17,282 nt of DNA from CAYFJO01 sp964343305 (GCA_964343305.1 CAYFJO010000214.1:1-17282), one strand, 5' to 3'. Positions 1-7,712 are shown, counted from the stretch's first letter. The notes: a model not told the origin generated them from the letters alone. Translations and numbers: made by a program.

Positions 1-1
1 C

Positions 2-145
2 ATGAGCCAGGCCGCCTTCGACTCCGAATGGGTCACGCTCGAACGACACACCGCACTCTTCCGTGACCCCACCAACCAGCAAAGACGATTCATACCACTA
101 CGACTCGACGACTATGTAATCAAGGATGTATTCGAGCAAAGATAA
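2..145 (+). pseudogene. C-terminal piece of a TIR-domain protein, truncated
   Basis: The frame reads 47 codons from an ATG at position 2 (or from upstream of the window) to a TAA at 143-145. The peptide contains SEWVTLERHTALFRDP followed by RRFIPLRLDD. This is the pattern of the helix and strand around the middle of bacterial TIR domains of the S-x-W-V-x-L-E type. In intact relatives the domain continues beyond the LDD segment with a strand containing a Y-x-D/N-W motif. Here the frame stops seven residues after DDYVIK, so the end of the domain is missing. The start lies outside the window or has been lost. TIR proteins of this type act in signalling or NAD-cleaving defence, but no function can be claimed for this piece. 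It overlaps the start region of the next reading frame. Confidence 0.6.
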
Positions 146-155
146 TGGTGCAAAT

Positions 156-1471
156 ATGACAGTCGATGAAGTCCTGAAAAAGATCCCAAATCAATCACCA
201 CTTCGTGAGATCGTCGCGCAGTTGATGGATGACGATTCAACTGTGCGCGAGGCAGCGTACGATAGATTCAAGGAAATCGAGCAAAGGCAGTATGACGAAG
301 AGGAAGCTAACGCAATTCTTGCCGCAGCCACGTCACTGAATTTTCCTGAATTGGAGTACGATTGGCGGAACCCTGCTGTCGAATTGTGCGATACGTTATG
401 GACGCTGCACATCAATGCGTACCCTTCTCTCATCTCGCTCGCACGTGACGCATATCCCAACGTTTCTGATGCGCTTAGACGCTCGTTTCTTGTGTTGTTC
501 AGCGCCACCAGTTCTCGTGAAGGTGCGCAGGCAATTGTAGATTGCGTAAGGGAGTCAGGTTGGCCCGATCCATACCCTCGCGTGTTTTCGGAGATGGTCA
601 GACTGGTTGAATACGCAGACGTGCTGTTTCCAGAACTACTTCTCCTATCCAAAGGCGAAGTTGTGCGGGCACTGGGCGACGTATTGAATCGTTCACTTGA
701 AGCAAGTTCTTTGAAACCGTCGTCTCTCACGCCAGCCATGCCGATGATTCTCGACACTTGCAACATGGCGTTGAACTCGCCGCGCCTCACCAAAGTGAAG
801 ACGGAATTGAATGGCGATTCGACGAAGAATACTTGGATGTTCGAAATGATGTGGCGTTTTATCTGGACCTGGCCGGCTGGTTGTCGGACAGTTCGCTTGA
901 TGAAGTTACGAGTCGCGTCTTGACCTTTCAGGATACGAGGTTGTTGATGTCTGCCGCTGTCGCGAGGTTACGTGCCGGGGTTGATGTCGCAGCGTCTGTG
1001 TGGGAGCGCGTCGCGGCGTCCCACGAGACGCGCATAGAACTCTTCAAAGTACTGGACTCCGTCGGGCAACTAAAGCTATTCCCGCAGAACTGGCGAAACT
1101 GGGATGCATTTGCCGCGTCCGAAATGGTTTGCTGGTTGTGTCATCCTTCTGAGTTGGGACGCGAGCCCGGTCAACTGGAAAAAATGGAAGTACTGACCAC
1201 CGACACGAAAGATGGCGAAATCAGTCTATACGTTTGGCGATTCCGAAACGAAGACGATAAGGAAAGTGTCCCATGGTACGCGAGCGGCCCAGCAAAAGAG
1301 GAGTGGTACGCAGGTGTTTCTGGCGGCTACATCTTGACTGGAGAACCAAGACCACTGCACGGACAACACACCTTTTCCAACTTCGAAAAGTGGGATAACG
1401 CTACGCCAGAGGGGCACGCTTCGAGTACGCTTGAGGTCGTGTCTCAGCTTTTTCGCGGCAGCGACGAATGA
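156..1471 (+). pseudogene. Helical-repeat (HEAT-like) hypothetical protein, split by a one-base deletion near 809
   Basis: Two overlapping reading frames form one gene. The N-terminal part runs from ATG 156 (MTVDEVLKKIP; an in-frame ATG at 126 lies inside the TIR fragment) and would drift out of frame to a stop at 921-923. The C-terminal part is open in another frame to the TGA at 1469-1471. Adding one G after TTG at 807-809 joins them as ...KVKTEL-EWRFDEEYLDV..., giving about 438 residues without a gap. The first half is rich in amphipathic helices (LISLARDAYP, SFLVLFSAT, VRLVEYADVLFPELLLL), resembling ARM/HEAT repeats. The second half has helices and then a mixed tail with WYAGVSGGYILTG. 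I do not recognise the family. The break may be a true mutation or a sequencing error. No Shine-Dalgarno is visible at 156. Confidence 0.55.
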
Positions 1472-1481
1472 TTGGCGCGCC

Positions 1482-1516
<35 letters not shown>

Positions 1517-1546
1517 CAATGCGGCTTCCATTCAAGTGCGATCAGC

Positions 1547-2119
1547 ATGGTTCAAAAACGACAGCATCGCCGAAACTACAACGAGCCTGGGCACGCTCAC
1601 GAGTTGACTTTTTCCTGCTACCAAGGCTTCAAGTTTCTGAAAGCGGAACGAACGTGCGAATGGTTAGCAGAAGCGATTGAGGAAGCTCGCGTTGAACTGA
1701 ATTTTAATTTGTGGGCCTACGTGTTCATGCCCGAACATGTGCATTTGATCGTTCATCCTAGAGAAGCGAAGTACGATGTCGCCGACATCAGAAAGGCGAT
1801 CAAGGCTCCGGTTGGCAGCAAAGCGATCAAGTATCTGTTGGCCGAATCGGCGGATTGGATTCCGCGGATTACTCGCAAACGCGGTAAGAAGACTGAGCGG
1901 TTGTTTTGGCAATCGGGTGGTGGATTTGATCGGAATGTGATCAAGCCAGGTACGTTGATGAACATGATTGACTACATCCATATGAATCCGGTTCGGCGTG
2001 GACTTGTTGAGAAACCGGAAGAATGGAAGTGGTCGAGCGCGGCTTGGTATTTGGGTGGTGGTGAGGTGCCGATTCGAATTGATCCGATTCCGGCGGAGTG
2101 GCTCGATGATTTGTCATGA
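1547..2119 (+). CDS. REP-associated tyrosine transposase (RAYT, Y1/HUH transposase family)
   Basis: The 190-residue protein has the Y1 transposase (TnpA_REP, IS200-like) signature. It contains the HUH motif FMPEHVHLIVHP about residues 62-73 and the segment MIDYIHMNPVRRGLVEKPEEWKWSSA near residues 143-168, whose tyrosine is the expected DNA-attacking nucleophile. The N-terminus RRNYNEPGHAHELTFSCYQGF is also typical of RAYTs. RAYTs are single-copy, domesticated-type transposases thought to nick and spread REP hairpins. The frame stays open back to a TTG at 1472, but that stretch is REP sequence, so ATG 1547 (MVQKRQHRRNYN) is preferred. No strong ribosome site is visible. The gene lies between two perfect inverted REP copies, the arrangement expected for a RAYT and its cognate repeats. 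The catalytic motifs look intact, so it may be active. Confidence 0.92.
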   Translation: MVQKRQHRRNYNEPGHAHELTFSCYQGFKFLKAERTCEWLAEAIEEARVELNFNLWAYVFMPEHVHLIVHPREAKYDVADIRKAIKAPVGSKAIKYLLAESADWIPRITRKRGKKTERLFWQSGGGFDRNVIKPGTLMNMIDYIHMNPVRRGLVEKPEEWKWSSAAWYLGGGEVPIRIDPIPAEWLDDLS

Positions 2120-2128
2120 GAACGTATT

Positions 2129-2162
<34 letters not shown>

Positions 2163-2179
2163 TTCATTCGTCCATCCCG

Positions 2180-2575
2180 CTCAATTCGTACTCACTCTTC
2201 AAGCTGCTGAAAGAGGAAATCATCCAGCTCAGTGATGAAGGCTTCACGCTGCTGCGGATGAGCGAACTGAAGCAGCAGCTCGAAATGAGGCTGGCCGACG
2301 ACCCGTTCACCTACGAGGAATTCAAGGCCGTCGTGGGGCTGAATGAAAGGATGATTACGGAAGGATGAAGGATGAAACAGGGCAGCTTCATCCTTCCGCC
2401 TTTATCCTTCATCCTTTCGTCGACGGTTCGCTCGCACTTGCAGCAGATCGGGGTGATTCACGAGTCGGCTATGCTCGCCGGGCGGTTGAATTTCGGGGAC
2501 ATCCAGCGGCTGCCGCCGCGCGAAGAAGCGATCGTGCTACGGACCATGCATCAGACGCTGGTCGATCACGGATGA
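2180..2575 (+). pseudogene. Remnant of an unidentified gene, interrupted by a palindromic insertion
   Basis: Two protein-like pieces lie in the same frame. The first is about 2180-2368 and encodes NSYSLFKLLKEEIIQLSD and then LLRMSELKQQLEMRLADDPF, ending at a TGA at 2366-2368. The second is about 2420-2575 and encodes RSHLQQIGVIHESAMLAG and RLPPREEAIVLRTMHQTL, ending at a TGA. Between them lies the GGATGAA palindrome (2358-2398 and following bases), whose sequence supplies the stop. Both pieces look like genuine helical protein, with charged helices and normal codon use. There is no start: the first piece begins at the edge of the right REP. I do not recognise the family. It is the 3' part of an older gene, broken by repeats and not expected to give a product. 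Confidence 0.5.
2358..2398. repeat. GGATGAA-type palindromic repeat inside the gene remnant
   Basis: CGGAAGGATGAA at 2358-2369 pairs perfectly with TTCATCCTTCCG at 2387-2398, a 12-bp stem with a 17-base loop. The same words recur outward (GGATGAAGGATGAA on the left; TTTATCCTTCATCC to about 2414 on the right), so alternative stems can form. The low-complexity GGATGAA/TTCATCC words differ from the surrounding coding sequence and interrupt it. Confidence 0.7.
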
Positions 2576-2581
2576 TGAGCA

Positions 2582-2609
2582 GTTAGCATTTAGCGATTAG
2601 CTGTTAGCT
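2582..2609. repeat. Tandem heptamer repeat, four units of n-TTAGC-n
   Basis: Four consecutive 7-base units read GTTAGCA, TTTAGCG, ATTAGCT, GTTAGCT. The TTAGC core is exact in each, with a variable base on either side. It lies directly after the end of the decayed gene and before the 58-bp nested palindrome. No coding role is visible. Confidence 0.7.
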
Positions 2610-2629
2610 TTGTTGGTGGCTCGCATCGT

Positions 2630-2687
2630 GTAGGTCTAGCTGTGCCTGACGAGAACCTGCTCTGTCGTCAGGCACAGCGTAACCTAC
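2630..2687. repeat. 58-bp nested palindrome (dispersed-repeat-like or terminator hairpin)
   Basis: The inner stem CTGTGCCTGACGA (2640-2652) pairs perfectly over 13 bp with TCGTCAGGCACAG (2665-2677) around a 12-base loop. Outside it, separated by 4 bases on each side, GTAGGT (2630-2635) pairs with ACCTAC (2682-2687). The symmetry is exact. No T-run follows, so a plain rho-independent terminator is less likely than a dispersed palindromic element, although the RNA hairpin would still be stable. Confidence 0.75.
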
Positions 2688-3032
2688 GTCGATCTGTTTT
2701 GCGTGCGCGAGTAACTGAACGAAATGAATCAAGAACGGAAGACACCAGCCGGACAGGTTATGTTTGATCGCGAATCGCTCACCGCACTGAGTCTTCAGCG
2801 AATGACTGACAGAGTACTTTGAACACAGTGCGACATGATTCAGTTCCGCGCACCAGCTAGATTCAGCGGCTAATCACGTCGTGCGGCTAATTGCGCCGAG
2901 GAAACCGTGGCGGGACTACAGATATGGCGTATCAGTGGATAGAATTGAACGACCGAATGGTAGATGTAAAGAGAACATTTAGCCGAAATTGACTGAGTAT
3001 TTGGTGGTTGAACCACACCATCGCACCGACTG
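2688..3032 (+). other. Non-coding leader upstream of the electron-transfer gene cluster
   Basis: These 345 bases hold no convincing reading frame. I see a 9-base direct repeat GCGGCTAAT at 2866-2874 and 2883-2891, spaced 17 bases start to start. There is also a short dyad GTGGTTGAACCAC at 3004-3016, 16 bases before the first start codon. I could not identify a convincing sigma-70 promoter or a CRP-like operator. The promoter of the downstream cluster is expected here because the preceding strip is decayed sequence. Confidence 0.5.
3004..3016. promoter_or_regulatory. Short dyad just upstream of the first cluster gene
   Basis: GTGGTT and AACCAC flank a central G, and the symmetry extends loosely to TGG and CCA outside. 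It lies 16 bases before ATG 3033, where an operator or a hairpin over the ribosome entry region would act. Its short length means chance is quite possible. Confidence 0.25.
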
Positions 3033-4751
3033 ATGCCCGCTTTCGAATCCATTCAACGGCCTGAACGATGGAACGTCCCGTTCTCGACGGAAATGACGGA
3101 TATAGTCCTCAACCGTCTGCTCGCCATTCAGCCGTTCAACAAACTCGATCCGAGTAGATTCAAAGGCAAAGTCACGATTCGCGGCATCCTACAAAATGAT
3201 GCTCGTATTGTTCGCTTCAAACGAGGCGAGATTATCGTGCGGCAAGGCGATTGGGGAAACTCTGCTTTCTTCGTCGCCGCGGGGTCCGTCCGAGCAGACC
3301 TCGAGTCGGCCCACGAACTGCCGGGCGACGTGCTCGGTCGGCGCAAACCGCAGCGAAAGAGTTTTTTTCAAGTCCTCGCGCAACTCTGGTCCAATTCGTC
3401 AGAACCCGAAGTTCGCGACGTCGCAAGCTATCGCGACGACCCGCGAATCGGCACTCGCGGAAAAGGCAAGGACACACGCATCTATCTGCAAGACATGTCG
3501 GCCATGCTGGACAAGAACCGCACGGCGCTCATCGACAGGGGCCAATTCTTTGGCGAGCTGGCCGCGCTCGGTCGCATGCCGCGCCAGGCGACGGTCGTGG
3601 CCGAGCGGGACGCGACGTTGCTGGAAATCCGCTGGCAAGGGTTGCGCGACCTGATGCGCGGTGACGAAGGCCTTCGCAAGCACATCGACCAACTGTTTCG
3701 TGAACGTGCCTTGAGGTGGTTCTTGCTAAACACGCGTTTGTTCGCGGATGCCAGCGGATCCGAATTGGAGACGGTTGTCGACCAGGCGGAGTTCGAAACG
3801 TACGGCCAATTTGATTGGGCGGGCAGTTTCAAAAGGCTTGCGAAACAGGGCGTCGAGACCAATCTCCAGCACGAGCCGTTGATCGCCGAAGAGGGCGATC
3901 ACCCCAACGGAATCATGATCGTCCGCAACGGTTTGGTGCGCGTGAGCAAACGCCAACAGCTAGGACATCGAACCGTCGGCTATTTGACGCCCGGACAAAT
4001 CTATGGACGGGGCGAGATTTTTGACGGCTGGCTGAGCAAAACACCCAAGCCGCTGAATTATTCGTTGCGAGCGATCGGCATTGCGTCGGTGATCGTCATT
4101 CCCACGGCGCTGGTCGAGAAACTGTTTTTGGAAAAACAATCGCAACATCGTCTGGCAACGAATGACAGTCGCAACGATCCGTTGGGCAATCGGCCTGAAC
4201 TCGAAATGGAGCGATTGAATACGGACTTTGTCGAATTCGCCACTCAACATCGGTTCGTCAACGGCACGGCCACGATGTTGATCGACATGGACCGCTGCAC
4301 CCGCTGTGACGATTGCGTCCGGGCCTGCGCGTCGACACACGACAACAATCCGCGTTTCCTGCGGCAAGGTCCCATTCAAAACAACATGATGGTCGCCGGC
4401 GCGTGCATGCATTGCGAAGATCCGGTGTGCATGATCGAATGCCCAACCGGCGCGATCCACCGCAATATCGAAGAAGGCCAAGTGATGATCAACGATTACA
4501 CTTGCATCGGTTGCAGTGCGTGCGCCAACAATTGTCCCTATCAAGCGATTCGGATGGTCGAAGTGCGCCACGAAAACGGCGACTTCATCCGCGACGATCA
4601 AAAACATGCACCGATCGTCAAGGCCACCAAATGCGACTTGTGCGCCGATCAGTGGGGCGGCCCGGCATGTCAACGAGCTTGCCCGCACGACGCGCTCGTT
4701 CGCATGGATATGCGCGATGTCAAAGGACTGGCGGACTGGACGAATCGATGA
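3033..4751 (+). CDS. Dual cyclic-nucleotide-binding domain / four-cluster 4Fe-4S ferredoxin fusion
   Basis: The protein has 572 residues. Residues about 28-225 form a CNB fold whose phosphate-binding cassette FFGELAALGRMPRQATVVA (172-190) keeps the key Glu175, Arg184 and Ala-Thr. A charged insert of roughly 75 residues (93-167) precedes it. A second CNB-like fold (about 227-370) has a degenerate cassette (GRGEIF, no R-A-T). Residues about 412-560 are a ferredoxin of the DmsB/HybA type with 16 cysteines in four groups: 422/425/428/432, 458/461/466/470, 491/494/497/501 and 534/537/546/550. No Tat or Sec signal is present, so it should be cytoplasmic. It probably passes electrons to or from the cytochrome b encoded next, whose ATG overlaps its stop by four bases. 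The idea that a cyclic nucleotide gates it is inference. The start at 3033 has no clear ribosome site; Met21 (ATG 3093) is an alternative. Confidence 0.9.
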   Translation: MPAFESIQRPERWNVPFSTEMTDIVLNRLLAIQPFNKLDPSRFKGKVTIRGILQNDARIVRFKRGEIIVRQGDWGNSAFFVAAGSVRADLESAHELPGDVLGRRKPQRKSFFQVLAQLWSNSSEPEVRDVASYRDDPRIGTRGKGKDTRIYLQDMSAMLDKNRTALIDRGQFFGELAALGRMPRQATVVAERDATLLEIRWQGLRDLMRGDEGLRKHIDQLFRERALRWFLLNTRLFADASGSELETVVDQAEFETYGQFDWAGSFKRLAKQGVETNLQHEPLIAEEGDHPNGIMIVRNGLVRVSKRQQLGHRTVGYLTPGQIYGRGEIFDGWLSKTPKPLNYSLRAIGIASVIVIPTALVEKLFLEKQSQHRLATNDSRNDPLGNRPELEMERLNTDFVEFATQHRFVNGTATMLIDMDRCTRCDDCVRACASTHDNNPRFLRQGPIQNNMMVAGACMHCEDPVCMIECPTGAIHRNIEEGQVMINDYTCIGCSACANNCPYQAIRMVEVRHENGDFIRDDQKHAPIVKATKCDLCADQWGGPACQRACPHDALVRMDMRDVKGLADWTNR

Positions 4752-5569
4752 AACTGAGATCCCGACGTGTCCGCAATGTTCTTCTGCTGTTGATCGCCGC
4801 GGTGCTGGCAATCGTCTTGGCCAAAGTCACAACGACCGCGTTGCGCGACACATCACGAATTTCCGGCTGGACAATTCTCGGCATGGTCGTGTTTCTTGCC
4901 CTCTACAACGTTCGTAAACGATTGCCGTTCTTGCCGCTTGGCTCGTCGGCATTTTGGTTGCAGTCGCATGTCTATATCGGACTTCTGACTGCCGTCATCT
5001 TCGGCATTCACGTAAGCTGGCGAATCCCCAGCGGAGTGTTCGAATCGGTCCTGGCGCTGTTGTACATGAGTGTCTTTTTGAGCGGCGTTGTGGGACTGGT
5101 GCTGACTCGTTCGTTTCCCACACGATTAGCAACGCGCGGCGAAGACGTTCTCTTTGAACGCATCTCGATTTATCGCAAACGACTGGAAGACGAAGTCGAG
5201 CAGATAGTGCTGCGTTGCCTGAGAGAAAGCGATTCGTCGTCGATCCCACAATTTCATGCCGAACACTTGAAGCCGTTTTTTCAGCGAATGCACAACTTCT
5301 GGCCTCATGTTCTTCAATCGGTTCACCCACGTGCGATGTTATTGGGCGCGATCAATTCGCAGGAACGTTATTTGAATGAAACAGAACGCGCGGCGATGCG
5401 AGAGATCGCGTCTTGTGTCAAAGCCAAGGACGATCTGGACCATCAATTCGCTCTGCAAGCGACGTTGAAATACTGGTTGTTTCTGCACGTGCCCTTGACT
5501 TACGCATTGCTCGTTTTCGCTGTGGTTCATCTGTTGTTGGTCCACGCGTTTTCGGGGGCCGCAGGATGA
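4748..5569 (+). CDS. Membrane cytochrome b-like protein, two H-x13-H pairs
   Basis: The 273-residue protein has about five membrane segments: residues 11-30, 40-56, 69-90, 97-120 and 242-268. A soluble, charged segment lies between the fourth and fifth (about 121-240). Histidines 74 and 88 sit in the third segment and histidines 247 and 261 in the last. Both pairs are 14 positions apart, the spacing by which a pair of helices holds two stacked b-type hemes as in bc1-type cytochrome b. I infer that it carries electrons across the inner membrane between the cytoplasmic ferredoxin (upstream gene) and the decaheme protein (downstream gene). It overlaps both by ATGA, so the three should be made in a coupled way. 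It is shorter than quinol-oxidising cytochromes b and could belong to a ferric-reductase-like or b561-like group. A quinone site cannot be judged. Confidence 0.75.
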   Translation: MKLRSRRVRNVLLLLIAAVLAIVLAKVTTTALRDTSRISGWTILGMVVFLALYNVRKRLPFLPLGSSAFWLQSHVYIGLLTAVIFGIHVSWRIPSGVFESVLALLYMSVFLSGVVGLVLTRSFPTRLATRGEDVLFERISIYRKRLEDEVEQIVLRCLRESDSSSIPQFHAEHLKPFFQRMHNFWPHVLQSVHPRAMLLGAINSQERYLNETERAAMREIASCVKAKDDLDHQFALQATLKYWLFLHVPLTYALLVFAVVHLLLVHAFSGAAG

Positions 5570-7533
5570 GCGAACTGCCGGCCAACGACTTCGGTTTCGA
5601 CGAAAACGACTATGCCCGGCCCAACCAACCGTGGGTGTGCGGCTGGGCCGCCGATGGCAACGCCTGTCCGCTCGGACCAACGAAACGAGGCGGATGTCGA
5701 TCCGCGTTCGAATGCGTGCCTTATCGAGACAGCGACACGTGGACATGCGCCCGCATCCGATCGCACGGCGGCGCGTGCGAAGAAGGCCCCTTGCCCGATG
5801 GCACTTGCTGCCGGCCAATTCCAAAATGCTCGCCCGTGGCCAGTTTGATGGCCCGGCGTAGATTACTTTCGTTTTGTGTTTTCGCGCTGGCGATCGGCGT
5901 GGTGCTGATCATGATCGCGTCACCCGGACGTGAAGAGATCGTTTCGCCCGGACCGTTGAACTCGAATCATAGTACGATCGTCCAAGGCTGCGCCGATTGC
6001 CACGACGTCGGCAAAGGCAAACTAAGCAACTGGATCCACTCGGCGCTGGATGACGAAGCAGCCGCAAAGCAAGACGAGTTGTGCTTGCGATGCCACGCGG
6101 AGCTGAAGAGCTTCAGCGACCAACCACACGGCGTGAGCTATCTCGACGAAATCAGCATCCGGATTGGCAAAAAGGAACTGCGTGACGGCAACTTGCAAAA
6201 GAGCAAACCGTTGCTCGTCACCGCCGCCAAGTCAATTGAGCACGGCAGCTTGGCTTGTGCCACCTGCCACCACGAACATCACGGCGCTTCGCATGACTTG
6301 GAAACGATGACCAACAACCAGTGCCAAGTCTGCCACAAAGAAACGTTTTCGAGTCTCACCGCCGGGCATCCAGAGTTTTTACACTATCCCTACGAGCGAC
6401 GAACACGAATCTACTTTGATCACGAGTCGCACTACGGCGCGCATTTTCAAACGTTGGACGGCGAGATCTCTTGCGGCAAATGTCACGAACCGGACGCGAC
6501 GCGAAAAAATATGTTGGTACGCGGTTTCGACGACGCGTGTGCAAGTTGTCACGCGGAACAAATTGAAGACGACCTGACGCCGGGATTCAATTTGTTCGCC
6601 GTTCCGGCACTTGACACCGAAACACTCACGCCGGATCGAATCGGCCATTGGCCGATCGTCTATCCCAACCACGTCGCGATGTCCGACTCTTATTGGGACC
6701 ACGACTATGCTGATTTGGCGGATCTGCGCGACGCCACGGACGAACAATTGAAAACAGCGGAATCGTTTGTTTGGATGTTCAAGGAGCATTTGGCAGACAT
6801 CGTCCAAAATGGCCACATTGCCGTGCCAAAAGGACAACGGAGCTTCTTTCCAGTTGAGTCGCTACGATTGTTGGCAAAGACGTGGTTCCCTAACATTGTC
6901 GCCGAGGTCGAAGCCCACAAAAACAGTGAACCGCTGCCACGGGCGAACACACCGCCAATGTCAATTAACCAACGCCTTACCCGCGAACGAACGATCGATC
7001 GCACCGTTGCCAACGGTTGGTATGTCCGCGATGTGGATCTATCCCTGCGATATCGTCCGACCGGGCATGCCGATCCAATCATGCGACATTTGATCGAGTT
7101 TCAAGTTGCCACGGCGGGCGACGAAACTCCGAGTGTTTCACCATTCGATTCTGGTCGCTGTTTAAAGTGTCACTCAGTTGAGCGTGGCGTGTATGACGAT
7201 GAACATGACCGACATGAAACGCGCGTCCATTGGCTCGCCAAGCAACCGTTGACAACGCGGCGGCCGTTTACGTTCTTCGACCACGGGCCACATTTGACGT
7301 TGATGACTAACGAGGCTTGCTTGAAATGTCACGCGATGAAGACCGACACGCCGCGCGCGAGTCTATTTCGTCCTGAGTATTTCGATGGCGAGTTGCAGAT
7401 TGACACGGACAGGCATCAGTTTGATGTGAATAGCAACTTTGCACACATTCCGAAATCAAATTGCGCTCAATGCCACACGCCGTCCGGGGCGGGCAATCGT
7501 TGTCTTTCCTGCCACAACTATCATATTCAATAG
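5566..7533 (+). CDS. Membrane-anchored decaheme cytochrome c with cysteine-rich cytoplasmic head
   Basis: The start is ATG 5566, overlapping the previous stop as ATGA; the frame is open further upstream but inside the cytochrome b gene. Of 655 residues, the first about 90 contain nine cysteines (25, 34, 44, 50, 61, 71, 81, 82, 88) in a W-x-C-G, GG-x-C, DG-x-CC pattern. They are followed by ARRR (96-99) and one membrane helix (about 100-119). By the positive-inside rule the head is cytoplasmic and the rest periplasmic. Ten CxxCH heme-binding motifs follow, first cysteines at 142, 173, 231, 253, 303, 325, 532, 585, 633 and 646. A heme-free stretch (about 330-530) separates six from four hemes. 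It probably takes electrons from the cytochrome b and passes them outward, or the reverse. The head may hold a metal or Fe-S centre or bind the ferredoxin, but I cannot tell which. Confidence 0.88.
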   Translation: MSELPANDFGFDENDYARPNQPWVCGWAADGNACPLGPTKRGGCRSAFECVPYRDSDTWTCARIRSHGGACEEGPLPDGTCCRPIPKCSPVASLMARRRLLSFCVFALAIGVVLIMIASPGREEIVSPGPLNSNHSTIVQGCADCHDVGKGKLSNWIHSALDDEAAAKQDELCLRCHAELKSFSDQPHGVSYLDEISIRIGKKELRDGNLQKSKPLLVTAAKSIEHGSLACATCHHEHHGASHDLETMTNNQCQVCHKETFSSLTAGHPEFLHYPYERRTRIYFDHESHYGAHFQTLDGEISCGKCHEPDATRKNMLVRGFDDACASCHAEQIEDDLTPGFNLFAVPALDTETLTPDRIGHWPIVYPNHVAMSDSYWDHDYADLADLRDATDEQLKTAESFVWMFKEHLADIVQNGHIAVPKGQRSFFPVESLRLLAKTWFPNIVAEVEAHKNSEPLPRANTPPMSINQRLTRERTIDRTVANGWYVRDVDLSLRYRPTGHADPIMRHLIEFQVATAGDETPSVSPFDSGRCLKCHSVERGVYDDEHDRHETRVHWLAKQPLTTRRPFTFFDHGPHLTLMTNEACLKCHAMKTDTPRASLFRPEYFDGELQIDTDRHQFDVNSNFAHIPKSNCAQCHTPSGAGNRCLSCHNYHIQ

Positions 7534-7566
7534 CAAGTAAGGGCAGGGCTTTGGGAGACCCGCCCG

Positions 7567-7589
7567 GTCCGGTTTCGGAGTAACCGGAC
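7567..7589. terminator. Hairpin after the decaheme gene (terminator, attenuator or repeat)
   Basis: GTCCGGTT (7567-7574) and AACCGGAC (7582-7589) pair perfectly over 8 bp around the 7-base loop TCGGAGT, 33 bases after the stop codon. No T-run follows. Two weaker stems come next: AATCC/GGATT near 7601-7616 and TGAGC/GCTCA near 7649-7664. The 179-base space (7534-7712) is the only sizeable gap within the cytochrome cluster, so transcription may be partly ended or processed here. Confidence 0.4.
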
Positions 7590-7712
7590 TACACTCTCCA
7601 ATCCGAATAACTGGATTAATCGTCAAACCTCGACCGATAGATAATCTTGAGCCTTCGCGCTCAGACTCTGTAATCGGCAAAGCTGCACACTCGCGATCTT
7701 CCGGGGGGGACG

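Noticed and set aside
2365..2586. 73-codon frame over the palindrome and remnant
   Set aside because: It reads a different frame from the protein-like pieces and is mostly palindrome and arginine-rich shadow.
2866..2891. Direct repeat GCGGCTAAT as a regulator site
   Set aside because: Two 9-base copies alone are weak and carry no dyad; chance is likely.
2940..3000. TTGAAC and TTGACT as -35 boxes for the cluster
   Set aside because: No matching -10 at a proper distance could be found by eye.
4313..4747. Upstream extension of the cytochrome b frame
   Set aside because: It is arginine-rich shadow sequence within the ferredoxin gene; ATG 4748 gives a proper membrane-protein start with ATGA overlap.
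3960..4811. Long 283-codon minus-strand open frame
   Set aside because: It lies antisense to the ferredoxin part of a clearly real gene and has no recognisable motif; it is an open shadow caused by codon bias.
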